Source: Actinoplanes sp. M2I2
Lineage (GTDB): Bacteria > Actinomycetota > Actinomycetes > Mycobacteriales > Micromonosporaceae
Direction of reading: 5' to 3'
NCBI RefSeq assembly: GCF_023544445.1
Contig: NZ_JALPVJ010000005.1
Coordinates: 310,001 to 374,000, forward strand
Length of the DNA: 64,000 nucleotides
In this document: one piece after another, positions 53,750-61,977 of the stretch
Layout of the letters: each line of letters begins with the position of its first letter
Position numbering within the stretch: position 1 is the first letter of the stretch
Program-made: the position numbers and the translations under genes
The notes under the pieces: model-generated
The model's input: only the letters and a program-made list of their open reading frames with translations
The model's database searches: none
What the model was told of the DNA's origin: nothing

Positions 53750-54994
53750 ATGCCGGAAGCTGTCATCGTCGCCACCGCCCGATCCCCCATCGGCCGTGCA
53801 GCCAAGGGATCCCTGCGGGACCTGCGTCCCGACGACCTCGCCACCACCATCATCGACGCCGCGCTGTCCAAGGTGCCGCAGCTCGACCGCACCCTGATCG
53901 AGGATCTGTACCTCGGTTGCGGGCTTCCCGGCGGTGAGCAGGGCTTCAACATGGCCCGCGTGGTCGCCACCCAGCTCGGGCTGGACGGTCTGCCGGGCGC
54001 GACCGTGACCCGCTACTGCTCATCCTCGCTGCAGACCACCCGGATGGCGTTCCACGCGATCAAGGCCGGCGAGGGTGACATCTTCGTCTCGGCCGGTGTC
54101 GAGACCGTCTCCCGGTATGCCCGGGGCAGCTCCGACGGCCTGCCCACCGAGGCGCAGGCGCTGGTCGGCGGCGGCTGGGAGAACCCGAAGTACGACGAGG
54201 CCCGGGCCCGCACCGCCAAGTACGCCGAGGGCGGCCAGACCTGGCACGACCCCCGCGACGACGACGGTCTGCCCGACATCTACATCGCCATGGGGCAGAC
54301 CGCCGAGAACCTCGCGCAGATCAAGGGTGTCAGCCGCGAGGAGATGGACGAGTTCGGCGTACGCAGCCAGAACCTGGCCGAGAAGGCGATCGCCAACGGC
54401 TTCTGGGGGCGCGAGATCACCCCCGTGACGCTGCCGGACGGCACGGTCGTGTCGCAGGACGACGGCCCCCGCCCCGGTGTCACGCTCGAGGCCGTCTCGC
54501 AGCTCAAGCCCGTGTTTCGCCCGGACGGACGGGTCACCGCCGGCAACTGCTGCCCGCTGAACGACGGCGCCGCGGCCGTGGTGATCATGAGTGACACCAA
54601 GGCCCGCGAGCTGGGCATCACCCCGCTGGCCCGGATCATCTCGACCGGGGTGACCGCGCTCAGCCCCGAGATCATGGGCCTCGGCCCGGTCGAGGCGTCG
54701 AAGCAGGCGCTCAAGCGGGCCGGCATGAGCATCGGCGACGTCGACCTGGTCGAGATCAACGAGGCGTTCGCGGCGCAGGTCATCCCCTCGTACCAGGACC
54801 TGGGCATCCCGATCGAGAAGCTGAACGTGAACGGCGGCGCGATCGCCATCGGCCACCCGTTCGGCTCGACCGGCGCCCGCATGACCGGCACGCTGCTCAA
54901 CTCGCTCGACTGGCACGACAAGAGCATCGGCCTGGAGACGATGTGCGTCGGCGGCGGTCAGGGCATGGCGTTGATCATCGAACGGCTGAGCTGA
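53750..54994 (+). CDS. Acetyl-CoA C-acetyltransferase (thiolase)
   Basis: 414 residues. Thiolase that condenses or cleaves 3-ketoacyl-CoA. The nucleophilic Cys is in VTRYCSSSLQTTRMAF; the active His and second Cys are in NGGAIAIGHPFGSTGAR and ETMCVGGGQGMALI. EINEAFAAQVIPS supplies the substrate-loop Asn/Glu. The family places it near FadA-type enzymes and acetoacetyl-CoA thiolases; length is typical. A stand-alone gene with a possible operator upstream. Confidence 0.94.
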   Translation: MPEAVIVATARSPIGRAAKGSLRDLRPDDLATTIIDAALSKVPQLDRTLIEDLYLGCGLPGGEQGFNMARVVATQLGLDGLPGATVTRYCSSSLQTTRMAFHAIKAGEGDIFVSAGVETVSRYARGSSDGLPTEAQALVGGGWENPKYDEARARTAKYAEGGQTWHDPRDDDGLPDIYIAMGQTAENLAQIKGVSREEMDEFGVRSQNLAEKAIANGFWGREITPVTLPDGTVVSQDDGPRPGVTLEAVSQLKPVFRPDGRVTAGNCCPLNDGAAAVVIMSDTKARELGITPLARIISTGVTALSPEIMGLGPVEASKQALKRAGMSIGDVDLVEINEAFAAQVIPSYQDLGIPIEKLNVNGGAIAIGHPFGSTGARMTGTLLNSLDWHDKSIGLETMCVGGGQGMALIIERLS

Positions 54995-55045
54995 GACACG
55001 GCTCGACGCCCCACGGGTTCCCGCCGGGTCCGGTCTGCCACGAGC

Positions 55046-55350
55046 GGCCGGGCTCGGCGGAGTCGTTTCCAGACCGGCGGCCACGCTCGTCCAAGTCACC
55101 TCCGGGGCATAGGCCACGCGGAGCAGAGCCGCTTCCGGCCATCGGCCACGGCCAAGCGAGGCGACTTACAGGCCACCGGCCACGCTGAGCAAAGCCACTT
55201 CCGGACGCCGGCCACGTAGAGCAAAGCCACTTTCCGGCCATCGGCCGCTCCCGGCGGAATCACTTGCAGGCGGTCGGCCACGTTCGGCGGCAGTTTCGAA
55301 CCATGCGGCCACGCTTGGCAGAGTCAGTTTCGAGCCTTGGGCCGCGCAGG
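55046..55350. repeat. Degenerate 33-bp tandem-repeat array in the thiolase/55.4-kb gap
   Basis: GGCC(A/G)CG cores recur at 55046, 55079, 55112, 55144, 55178, 55210, 55243, 55276, 55307 and 55340, a spacing of 31-34 bp. Between cores the sequence varies around GAGCAAAGCCACTTCCGG. The 434-bp gap at 54995-55428 is otherwise empty; the first 50 bp after the thiolase stop seem to begin the same pattern. No gene is likely within it. Confidence 0.8.
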
Positions 55351-55428
55351 CTGGCCAGGGCAGTGCCGGGGTCGCTGGTCGGGCTTCTGCGCGATCGCGA
55401 GGCGTGGAGAGGGAGGACCGCGGGAGGC

Positions 55429-55731
55429 TCAGCTGCGGTTGATCGTCTGGCGGAGGTCGTCGACGGCTGCGGCCGCCTCTTCGAGGACCGGGGCGGGCGG
55501 CTTGGCCGCGAGGAGGTCGTCGGCGACCACGCGCAGCTGATCGGGGAGGATCAGGTCGTGTTCGCGGGGGACCGGGCGGCGAGGGTGGCCCTCGGCGTCG
55601 GCTCCGAGGTCGGCCAGGAGCTGGACCAGGGCGTACGCCCGGTCGTTGCGACCGTCGGTCTGCCAGCGCGGCTGTTCCCAGACCCGTACCTGGTTGAGCA
55701 GGCGGTCCATCGACGTGGCGAAATCGGTCAT
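55429..55731 (-). CDS. Small conserved actinobacterial protein, unknown
   Basis: 100 residues. The sequence starts MTDFATSMDRLLNQVRVWE and continues DRAYALVQLLADLGADAEGHPRRPVPREHD, here cut to its core ALVQLLADLGAD, then LPDQLRVVADDLLAAKP and AAAAVDDLRQTINRS. It is helical and soluble. Similar short proteins occur next to Bax-inhibitor genes in Micromonosporaceae, as far as I recall; none is characterised. Confidence 0.65.
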   Translation of the reverse strand: MTDFATSMDRLLNQVRVWEQPRWQTDGRNDRAYALVQLLADLGADAEGHPRRPVPREHDLILPDQLRVVADDLLAAKPPAPVLEEAAAAVDDLRQTINRS

Positions 55732-55750
55732 GGCGCCCAGCGTAAAGAAG

Positions 55751-55787
55751 AGCGCCCGGCCCGTCGGAGGACGGGCCGGGCGCTTTT
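55751..55787. terminator. Perfect 15-bp terminator hairpin
   Basis: AGCGCCCGGCCCGTC (55751-55765) and GACGGGCCGGGCGCT (55770-55784) with a GGAG loop; TTTT follows on the + strand and CTTCTTT on the - strand. It lies between the Bax-inhibitor gene and the next leftward gene and ends the former. Confidence 0.85.
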
Positions 55788-55798
55788 CGTGAGGAGAA

Positions 55799-56626
55799 CT
55801 AGTCGTCCCCGCCTTGCAGGAAGCTCAGCAGGCGCAGGATCTCGATGTAGAGCCACACCAGGCTGACCAGGATGCCGAAGGCGGCGACCCAGGAGTAGCG
55901 CTGCGGCAGGCCCATGCGGACGCCCTCTTCGACCTCGTTGAAGCTGAGGATGAAGCTCAGGGCGGCCACCACGATGCAGATGACGCTGAAGAGGTAGCCC
56001 AGCGGGCCGTTGTCGCGCAGGCCGGTGTTGAAGCCGAACAGCGACAGCACCAGGTTGATCAGGATGACCGCGAACAGGCCACCCATCACGATGATCATGC
56101 CGCGCTGGAACTTCGGCGTGGCCCTGATGACCTTGGCCTTGTAGAGGAAGGCCGTCAGGAAGAAGACGCCGAAGGTGGCGACCACCGCCTGCAGCACGAC
56201 GCCCTGATAGCCGGCGATCGACGCGAAGACCTTGGAGGCCATGCCGACGAAAACGCCCTCGACGACCGCGTAGGCCACGATCAGCGCGGGGTTGGCGATC
56301 CGCATGAACGAGATCACGAGGCCGAGGACCAGGCCGATGACAGCGGCGCCGATCCAGGCGACGGTGGTCGACGACGCGGGGATCACATTCCACGCGACGA
56401 CGGCGGAGACGCCGGTGATGCCGAGCAGGGTGACGGTCTTGACGACGACGTCGTCGACCGTCATGGGCCGGACGGCGGGCGGAGCGGCGGGGTAATCCGA
56501 CGCGCCGGGATACGGCTGACCGTAACCCGGGGCGGCACCGGCGGGACCGTAGGCCCCGTACCCGGCCGTACGCTCCCGCTCGGCCGCCTGGCCGAGGCGC
56601 GAAAGCACCGGGTTGGAAGTCTTCAC
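55799..56626 (-). CDS. Bax inhibitor-1/YccA family membrane protein
   Basis: 275 residues from the GTG at 56626 (GGAGG nine bases before). After a Gly/Tyr/Pro-rich cytoplasmic N terminus (GYGAYGPAGAAPGYGQPY) come seven membrane helices (for example VTLLGITGVSAVVAW, AAVIGLVLGLVISFMRI, VVLQAVVATFGVFFLTAFLY, IIVMGGLFAVILINLVLSL, CIVVAALSFILSF and AFGILVSLVWLYIEIL). A proposed pH-sensing pair appears as FNEVEEG in the last loop region. The family is linked to calcium leak and membrane homeostasis; its bacterial role is not settled. Confidence 0.92.
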   Translation of the reverse strand: MKTSNPVLSRLGQAAERERTAGYGAYGPAGAAPGYGQPYPGASDYPAAPPAVRPMTVDDVVVKTVTLLGITGVSAVVAWNVIPASSTTVAWIGAAVIGLVLGLVISFMRIANPALIVAYAVVEGVFVGMASKVFASIAGYQGVVLQAVVATFGVFFLTAFLYKAKVIRATPKFQRGMIIVMGGLFAVILINLVLSLFGFNTGLRDNGPLGYLFSVICIVVAALSFILSFNEVEEGVRMGLPQRYSWVAAFGILVSLVWLYIEILRLLSFLQGGDD

Positions 56627-56775
56627 TGTGTCCAGCCTCCCTTTGAGGTTGAGGCACGTTTGGCGTGCTCTACCAGCGTACGGCGTGTGGCTGATCGGCG
56701 AAGCCTCGGATAGCTGTGAACAGGCTGAATGTAAGGCCGTCGACATGAAACGGGGACGCGGAACGGGGCAGTCCC

Positions 56776-56862
56776 TGGTGCCCGGGGCGGGTCTCGAACC
56801 CGCACGCCTGCATGAGGCAGCCGCTTTTAAGGCGGCCGTGTCTGCCGTTCCACCACCCGGGC
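56776..56862 (-). tRNA. tRNA-Leu(UAA), the bldA-type UUA-reading tRNA
   Basis: A complete class II tRNA on the minus strand. Acceptor arms are GCCCGGG and CCCGGGC; the anticodon arm is GCCGC-CTTAAAA-GCGGC, with anticodon TAA (UAA); a long variable arm follows; the T-arm has GGTTCGAGACC; and CCA is encoded at the 3' end. UAA reads the UUA leucine codon, the rarest codon in high-GC actinobacteria. In Streptomyces the equivalent gene (bldA) controls development and antibiotics through TTA codons. The rest of the 312-bp gap (56627-56938) has no other gene. Confidence 0.95.
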
Positions 56863-56938
56863 GGGCCCGGGGCGCTACCGTGCGCGGTAACGCTCCCAGG
56901 ACACCTTATAAGCCCGGAAGGCCGGAGCCGAGACCGCC

Positions 56939-58297
56939 TCAGCGCGACCCGGCGGCCACCGTGTCGCGGGCCGGCTGGGCGGGCACCGGCGGGGTCACCT
57001 CGGTGAACTCCTCACGCGGGGCGTGCAGCTGGTTGAGGGCCACCGTCTCCCGCTTGAACAGCATCGCGAGGGTCCAGTCGGCGACCACCCGGGCCTTGCG
57101 GTGGAACGACGGAATGTGGCTGACGTGGTACGAGCGGTGCATGAACCAGGCGGGCCAGCCCTTGACCTTGATGCCGTAGACGTGCGCGACACCCTTGCCC
57201 AGGCCCAGACCGGCGACACTGCCGATGTACTTGTGCTTGTACTCCTTGGGCTCGCCGCCGAGGACGACCTGCCGGATGTTGTCGGCCAGCACACGGGCCT
57301 GGCGCACGGCGTGCTGGGCGCTCGGCGAGCACCAGCCGCCGGGGTTGGTCAGGTCGGGCACCTGGGCGCAGTCGCCGGCACTCCACGCGCCGTCGAGCAC
57401 CTGGCCGTCGCTGTCGGCCACCTGGAGGGTCGCCAGGCAGTTGACGTGGCCCTTGGGGCCGCGGGGCAGATCGGTGCGGTCGAGCATCGGCGACGGCTTG
57501 ACGCCGGCCGTCCAGACCAGGGTCTCGGCGCGGAACCGGTCACCGTCGGAGAGCACGATCTCGCCGTCGACGCACGACTCGAGCCGGGTGTCCAGGCGCA
57601 GCGAGACGCCGCGTTTGGCCAGCTCGCGGGCGGCGTACGCGCCCATCTTGGGGCCGACCTCGGGGAGGATGCGGTTGGTCGCCTCGACCAGGACGAACTT
57701 GAGCTCGCTCTTGTCGAGCTCCGGGTAGTACTGCAGGGCGTCGCGGACGACGTCCTCCATCTCGGCCAGGGCCTCGATGCCGGCGAAGCCGCCACCGACG
57801 AAGACGAAGGTCAGCGCGGCCGCGCGGACCTCGGGGTCGGGCGTGACGGCCGCGACGTCGAGCTGGTCGAGAATGTGGTTACGCAGGTAGATGGCCTCGC
57901 CGATGGTCTTGAGGCCGATGCCGCGCTCGCTCAGTCCGGGGATCGGCAGCGTACGCGAGACGGAGCCCGGGGCCACGATGATGTGGTCGTAGCTCATCTC
58001 GGTGGACGGGCCCTCGATGGGCTGGATGGTCACCGTCTTGCGCGCGTGCTCCACCTTGGTGACCTCACCGGCCACCACGCGACACTTCTTGAGCTCGCGG
58101 CGGAGCGGCACGACGCTGTGCCGCGGGGAGATGTTGCCGGCCGCTGCCTCGGGGAGGAACGGCTGGTACGTCATGTGCGGCTGCGGGTCGATGACAACGA
58201 CCTCGGCCCGGCGCCGGTTGAGCTTCTTCGACAGGCGCAGGGCGGCGTAAAGACCGACGTGCCCTGCACCTACGACGACGATGCGCTGCGGATTCAC
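56939..58297 (-). CDS. ndh: Type II NADH dehydrogenase (NDH-2)
   Basis: 452 residues from the GTG at 58297, with a GACAAT hexamer six bases before it and no ribosome-binding site, so possibly leaderless. FAD motif RIVVVGAGHVGLYAALRLSK; NADH motif TFVFVGGGFAGIEALAEME; quinone-site region WCSPSAQHAVRQARVLADN; C-terminal amphipathic segment with AWFMHRSYHVSHIP. Single-subunit NADH:menaquinone oxidoreductase, non-proton-pumping, on the cytoplasmic membrane face. The reductase may be a general dehydrogenase of the group, but length and motifs fit NDH-2. Confidence 0.95.
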   Translation of the reverse strand: MNPQRIVVVGAGHVGLYAALRLSKKLNRRRAEVVVIDPQPHMTYQPFLPEAAAGNISPRHSVVPLRRELKKCRVVAGEVTKVEHARKTVTIQPIEGPSTEMSYDHIIVAPGSVSRTLPIPGLSERGIGLKTIGEAIYLRNHILDQLDVAAVTPDPEVRAAALTFVFVGGGFAGIEALAEMEDVVRDALQYYPELDKSELKFVLVEATNRILPEVGPKMGAYAARELAKRGVSLRLDTRLESCVDGEIVLSDGDRFRAETLVWTAGVKPSPMLDRTDLPRGPKGHVNCLATLQVADSDGQVLDGAWSAGDCAQVPDLTNPGGWCSPSAQHAVRQARVLADNIRQVVLGGEPKEYKHKYIGSVAGLGLGKGVAHVYGIKVKGWPAWFMHRSYHVSHIPSFHRKARVVADWTLAMLFKRETVALNQLHAPREEFTEVTPPVPAQPARDTVAAGSR

Positions 58298-58396
58298 TTT
58301 CGCATTGTCGCGCGTGACGGGGTCCGCGCGCCTCCTGGTGTGATGTACGCCAAAGCGATTTGTCAAGTGCTGTGACACACAAATTACCGGGATATT

Positions 58397-58960
58397 TCAC
58401 GGTCTATGAACAAGCCGTGCTATGAGCAGCGTGGCGCCGGCCGCGCCGGCCAGACCGACCACAGTGGCCACCAGGAACGGACCGCCCGCCAGTTCGGCGC
58501 TGAGTCCCAGCGCGAACACGGTGAGTACCGCCGAGACCAGGACCACGACCAGCGCGCGGGCCACCCACAGACCCACGACGTCGATGTTGACCACCGAGTC
58601 GTACGGGAGAACCGCCGCGAGAGCCGTCAGCGAGTGTCCGAGGTAGAGCGCCGCCGCGATGGCCAGCACCCGCCACAGCACGACCGGCGAATCCTGGGTG
58701 GTGTCGACCAGCCACCCCGCGATCACGGTCAGGGCGGCGAAGGTCGCTCCCCGCCCGCGCGGCGCGAAGGCCGGGTAGAGGGCGACCGCCGCCAGGGGGA
58801 CGAAGTATTGCGTGCCGAACAGCGCGAACGGCCAGGCCACGGCCATCGCGACCAGGCCGCAGACGGCGATGCCGCAGCGCACCAGGAACGGCAGCGCGGT
58901 CGCCCGGGTCAGCGTCCGGCGCGCGTCCCGGGCCCGCCGGGTGATCATCTGCAGCATCAT
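58397..58960 (-). CDS. Small polytopic membrane protein at the end of the MoxR operon
   Basis: 187 residues from the ATG at 58960, whose ATGA overlaps the stop of the DUF58 gene. Four to five membrane helices follow a basic N terminus (MITRRARDARRTLTRATAL): FLVRCGIAVCGLVAMAVAW, YFVPLAAVALYPAF, VLAIAAALYLGHSLTALAAV, ALVVVLVSAVLTVFALGL and ATVVGLAGAAGATLLIA. No named family. It probably forms part of the membrane complex encoded by this operon. Confidence 0.8.
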   Translation of the reverse strand: MMLQMITRRARDARRTLTRATALPFLVRCGIAVCGLVAMAVAWPFALFGTQYFVPLAAVALYPAFAPRGRGATFAALTVIAGWLVDTTQDSPVVLWRVLAIAAALYLGHSLTALAAVLPYDSVVNIDVVGLWVARALVVVLVSAVLTVFALGLSAELAGGPFLVATVVGLAGAAGATLLIARLVHRP

Positions 58961-60306
58961 CGCCCCCGGGGCGCCGAGGCGAGCCGGGCGACGTCCCGCA
59001 GGACCAGGTCGAGACTGCCCGCGCCGGCCCAGTCGACGACCGGCACGCCGTGCTCGCGCAGGCGGCCCAGCACGTTGCCCCGCTCGAGCTGCCACAGCCG
59101 GGTGGCCAGCGGCGTCCACGGGCCCCGCACCTCGGGCGCCGCGTCGGCCGGCAGCGTGTCGACGGCCACCACGTAGCGGCCGGCCTGGGCCAGCAGCGCC
59201 AGCATGTCGGCCGACCGGGGGTCGATCAGCGGCGTGAACACCATGACCAGCGCGTCGGACGACACGTGGTGGGCGCCGAAGTCGTGCTCGTGCTCCATCG
59301 GGTCGGCCCGCACGTCGAGCAGCCATTCCAGGGCGATCAGATATTGCCGGCGGCCGGTGGCCGGGCGCAGCCGGCGGGCCGAGGCGCCGAACTCGAGCAG
59401 CGAGACCCGGTCGCCGCGCTGCAGGTAGTGCTCGGCGATGGCGGCCGCGGCCCGGACCGTCGTGTCGAGCACCGAGGCGCTGCCGCCGACCCCGCCGGAC
59501 AGCCCCACCTCGCCGAGCACGTCGAGCAGCAGCACCACCTCGGCGTCCCGGTCCGACAGGGTCGAGGCGACGTGCAGGTCGCGGGTGCGCAGCGAGACCC
59601 GCCAGTCGATGCGCCGCAGCCGGTCGCCCGGCGCGAAGGGGCGCACCCCCGCGAGCTCGCCGCCCTCCCCCATGCGGCGCGACCGGTGCGCGCCGACCAG
59701 GCCCGCGGCGGCCGGCATGGCCTCGATCGCGTTGAACGGGTCGGTGACCGGATAGACCCGCACGCCGTGCGCGGGGGTCAGCACCGGACGGCACGCGAGC
59801 AGACCACCGCAGGCGGCGACGCGGGCGGCGGCCGGGCCGACGTCCTGCCGGCCCCAGCGCCGGGCGTCGCCCGCGAGGTCGACCGCGGCCCACCCGTCGG
59901 ACGCCACCCGCAGGGCGAACGGCCGGTCGGCGTGCTCCAGCTCGAGCCAGCGCGACGTGCGGGTGCGAACGACCACCAGGTCGTACGGGATGACGTCGGG
60001 GTTGGTGACGGTCAGCGACGCCTGCACCTGGCCGCCCTCGACGACGAGCTCCTCGTCGGCCCCGATCGTCAGCTCGGGCGCGGACCGGGGCATCCGGCGC
60101 AGGTGGATCGCCGTGCCGATCGCGAAGGGCGCCGCGAGCAGCACCAGGTCGACCCGGCCGAGCGCGACGCCGAGCACCAGCAGCAGGCCGGTGAGCAGCA
60201 CGGCCCGGCCCAGCGCGCGGGTCGGCGCCCAGGCCGGGCCCGCGCCCGCCTCGGCCGACGCGACCGGCGGCACGGCACGGCGCAGCAGCGGCTCGGGCCC
60301 GGTCAC
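58957..60306 (-). CDS. DUF58 domain protein
   Basis: 449 residues from the GTG at 60306, which overlaps the moxR stop (GTGA). Two membrane helices near residues 30-70 (RAVLLTGLLLVLGVAL and DLVLLAAPFAIGTAIHL) are followed by a beta-rich region and the DUF58 signature FAPGDRLRRIDWRVSLRTRDLHVAS, shortened to the key APGDRLRRIDWRVS. A vWA-like segment (AEVVLLLDVLGEVGLSGG) and DALVMVFTPLIDPRSADMLA complete it. DUF58 proteins are partners of MoxR ATPases in assembly or processing of secreted complexes. Translationally coupled on both sides. Confidence 0.92.
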   Translation of the reverse strand: MTGPEPLLRRAVPPVASAEAGAGPAWAPTRALGRAVLLTGLLLVLGVALGRVDLVLLAAPFAIGTAIHLRRMPRSAPELTIGADEELVVEGGQVQASLTVTNPDVIPYDLVVVRTRTSRWLELEHADRPFALRVASDGWAAVDLAGDARRWGRQDVGPAAARVAACGGLLACRPVLTPAHGVRVYPVTDPFNAIEAMPAAAGLVGAHRSRRMGEGGELAGVRPFAPGDRLRRIDWRVSLRTRDLHVASTLSDRDAEVVLLLDVLGEVGLSGGVGGSASVLDTTVRAAAAIAEHYLQRGDRVSLLEFGASARRLRPATGRRQYLIALEWLLDVRADPMEHEHDFGAHHVSSDALVMVFTPLIDPRSADMLALLAQAGRYVVAVDTLPADAAPEVRGPWTPLATRLWQLERGNVLGRLREHGVPVVDWAGAGSLDLVLRDVARLASAPRGR

Positions 60307-61316
60307 GTCGTGCTGTGCCCGGTGGCGTACGTGGGCAGGGCGCCACTGGCCGGCGCCGGGGTGGCCTGCAGGACCTCGTCGACCACGAAGGACGGGTCGA
60401 CGCGGCGCAGCCACATCTCGGGGCGCAGCGTGATGCGGTGGGCCAGCGCCGGCCCGGCCACGTCCTTGACGTCCTCGGGCACCACGAAGTCCCGGCCGGC
60501 CATCACGGCCCGGGCCCGGGCCAGCAGCAGCAGGGCCAGCGATCCGCGCGGGGAGGAGCCGACCAGCACCGAGGCGTGCTCGCGGGTGGCCGAGGTCAGC
60601 GACACGATGTAGCGGCCGATCGAGTCCTCCACCGTCACCTCCTCGAGCGCCGCCTGCATCGCCTGCAGCGTGCGCGCGTCGACCACCGGCTGGAGGAAGG
60701 ACTCCTCCTGGCGGCGGCTCATGCGGCGCTGCAGGACGTCCCACTCCTCCTCGGCGGTCGGGTAGCCGAACGACACCCGGAGCATGAAACGGTCGAGCTG
60801 GGCCTCCGGCAGGGGGTACGTGCCCTCGTACTCGATCGGGTTGGCCGTGGCGAGAACGTGGAAGGGCGGGTCGAGGCGGTAGGTCACACCCTCGACCGAG
60901 ACCTGCTTCTCCTGCATCGCCTCGAGCAGCGCGGCCTGGGTCTTCGGCGGCGTACGGTTGATCTCGTCGGCCAGCAGCATGTTGGTGAAGACCGGGCCGG
61001 CCCGGAACGCGAAGTCGCCCTTGCGCTGGTCGTAGAGGAACGAGCCGGTCACGTCGGCCGGCAGCAGGTCCGGCGTGAACTGCAGCCGGCGGAAGTCGAG
61101 CCCGAGCGACTGCGCGAAACAGCGGGCGGTCAGCGTCTTGCCCAGACCGGGCAGGTCCTCGAGCAGCACGTGGCCGCCCGCGAGGATGCCGGCCAGCACC
61201 AGCTCGAGCGAGTCGCGCTTGCCGACCACCACGCTGCCCACCGAATCCAGGACAGCACCGGCCAGCCGGCCCACCTCGTACGGGGGGAGGGCCTGCACGC
61301 CTGACTCCGTCACCAT
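60303..61316 (-). CDS. MoxR family AAA+ ATPase
   Basis: 337 residues from the ATG at 61316 (GAAGGG before it). Walker A is LEDLPGLGKTLTARCFA; Walker B is ADEINRTPPKTQAALLEAMQE, cut here to ADEINRTPPKTQAAL; sensor I is HVLATANPIEYEGTYPLPEA, and sensor II lies in SSPRGSLALLLLARA. MoxR ATPases act as chaperones with DUF58 partners. It is flanked by four operon genes; unlike the other junctions, which overlap, it is separated from its upstream gene by a 17-bp repeat array. Confidence 0.95.
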   Translation of the reverse strand: MVTESGVQALPPYEVGRLAGAVLDSVGSVVVGKRDSLELVLAGILAGGHVLLEDLPGLGKTLTARCFAQSLGLDFRRLQFTPDLLPADVTGSFLYDQRKGDFAFRAGPVFTNMLLADEINRTPPKTQAALLEAMQEKQVSVEGVTYRLDPPFHVLATANPIEYEGTYPLPEAQLDRFMLRVSFGYPTAEEEWDVLQRRMSRRQEESFLQPVVDARTLQAMQAALEEVTVEDSIGRYIVSLTSATREHASVLVGSSPRGSLALLLLARARAVMAGRDFVVPEDVKDVAGPALAHRITLRPEMWLRRVDPSFVVDEVLQATPAPASGALPTYATGHSTT

Positions 61317-61325
61317 GGCACCCTT

Positions 61326-61401
61326 CTCATAGTTCGTACCCAGCTCACAGTTCCTACCAGCTCACAGTTCTTACCAGCTCACAGTTCTTACCAGCTCACA
61401 G
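61326..61401. repeat. 17-bp tandem repeat inside the MoxR operon
   Basis: CAGCTCACAGTTCTTAC-type units at 61341-61357, 61358-61374 and 61375-61391, a partial unit at 61392-61401, and a degenerate one before (CTCATAGTTCGTACC from 61326). On the coding strand each unit reads CTGTGAGCTGGTAAGAA. The last copy carries the final Leu codon and TGA stop of the upstream gene, so the array looks like serial duplication of that gene's end. Confidence 0.95.
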
Positions 61402-61977
61402 ACGTTCCAGGACGTCCACGTAGGACTCGAGATCACGCGGCTTGGGCTTGCGCCGGCCGCGGTCGTGCAGGGCTGCCCAGAGCGGGTCGCCCAGCAGCTC
61501 GCGCGCGCGCCGCGGGTCGGTCGCCCGGGTGATCCCGTGGCGCAGCCGCAGCCGTTCGTCGGTCAGCTCGGCCAGCACCGGCAGAACGTTACGCGCATAC
61601 AGATCTTCGTCGGCCTGGGCCCGCTCCAGGCTGCGCTCCCAGCGGCGCACGGCCGCGCGCATCGCGTCGGTGGCGGCGGTGTTGTCGGAGCTGCCGCGGC
61701 GGTCGGAGCGCTTGGGCGTCGACGGGGCCCGGACCTCGGCGACGGCCAGCAGCACCAGCCGCAGACCGGCGAGCGCGGCCACCACGAACAGGATCGAGAT
61801 CTCGGTGTCGGCGGCCCGCAGAACCGCCACGACGACCGCCGTGCTCAGCCCGATGAGCAGCAGGTTGCGCAGCGCCCAGCCGACCCAGGAGCGCCGGGCC
61901 GGCGCCGCGGGCGGCTCGTCGACGACAGGCCGCTCGTCGCCCCCGCCGAAGAGGTCGTCGAGCCCGCCGGTGCTCAC
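61396..61977 (-). CDS. Small membrane protein of the MoxR/DUF58/DUF4129 operon
   Basis: 193 residues from the GTG at 61977, overlapping the DUF4129 stop (GTGA). A Gly/Asp/Pro N terminus (GGLDDLFGGGDERPVV) is followed by two membrane helices (GWALRNLLLIGLSTAVVVAVL and SILFVVAALAGLRLVLLAV, the former shortened to NLLLIGLSTAVVVAVL). The C-terminal helical domain is charged (DAMRAAVRRWERSLERAQAD, then NVLPVLAELTDERLRLRHGI and ARELLGDPLWAALHDRGRR). No named domain. Position and coupling imply a structural role with MoxR. Confidence 0.85.
   Translation of the reverse strand: MSTGGLDDLFGGGDERPVVDEPPAAPARRSWVGWALRNLLLIGLSTAVVVAVLRAADTEISILFVVAALAGLRLVLLAVAEVRAPSTPKRSDRRGSSDNTAATDAMRAAVRRWERSLERAQADEDLYARNVLPVLAELTDERLRLRHGITRATDPRRARELLGDPLWAALHDRGRRKPKPRDLESYVDVLERL

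Noticed and set aside
55046..55350. CRISPR array
   Set aside because: The whole unit is repeated with gradual divergence. There are no constant repeats separated by unique spacers, and no cas gene is in the window.
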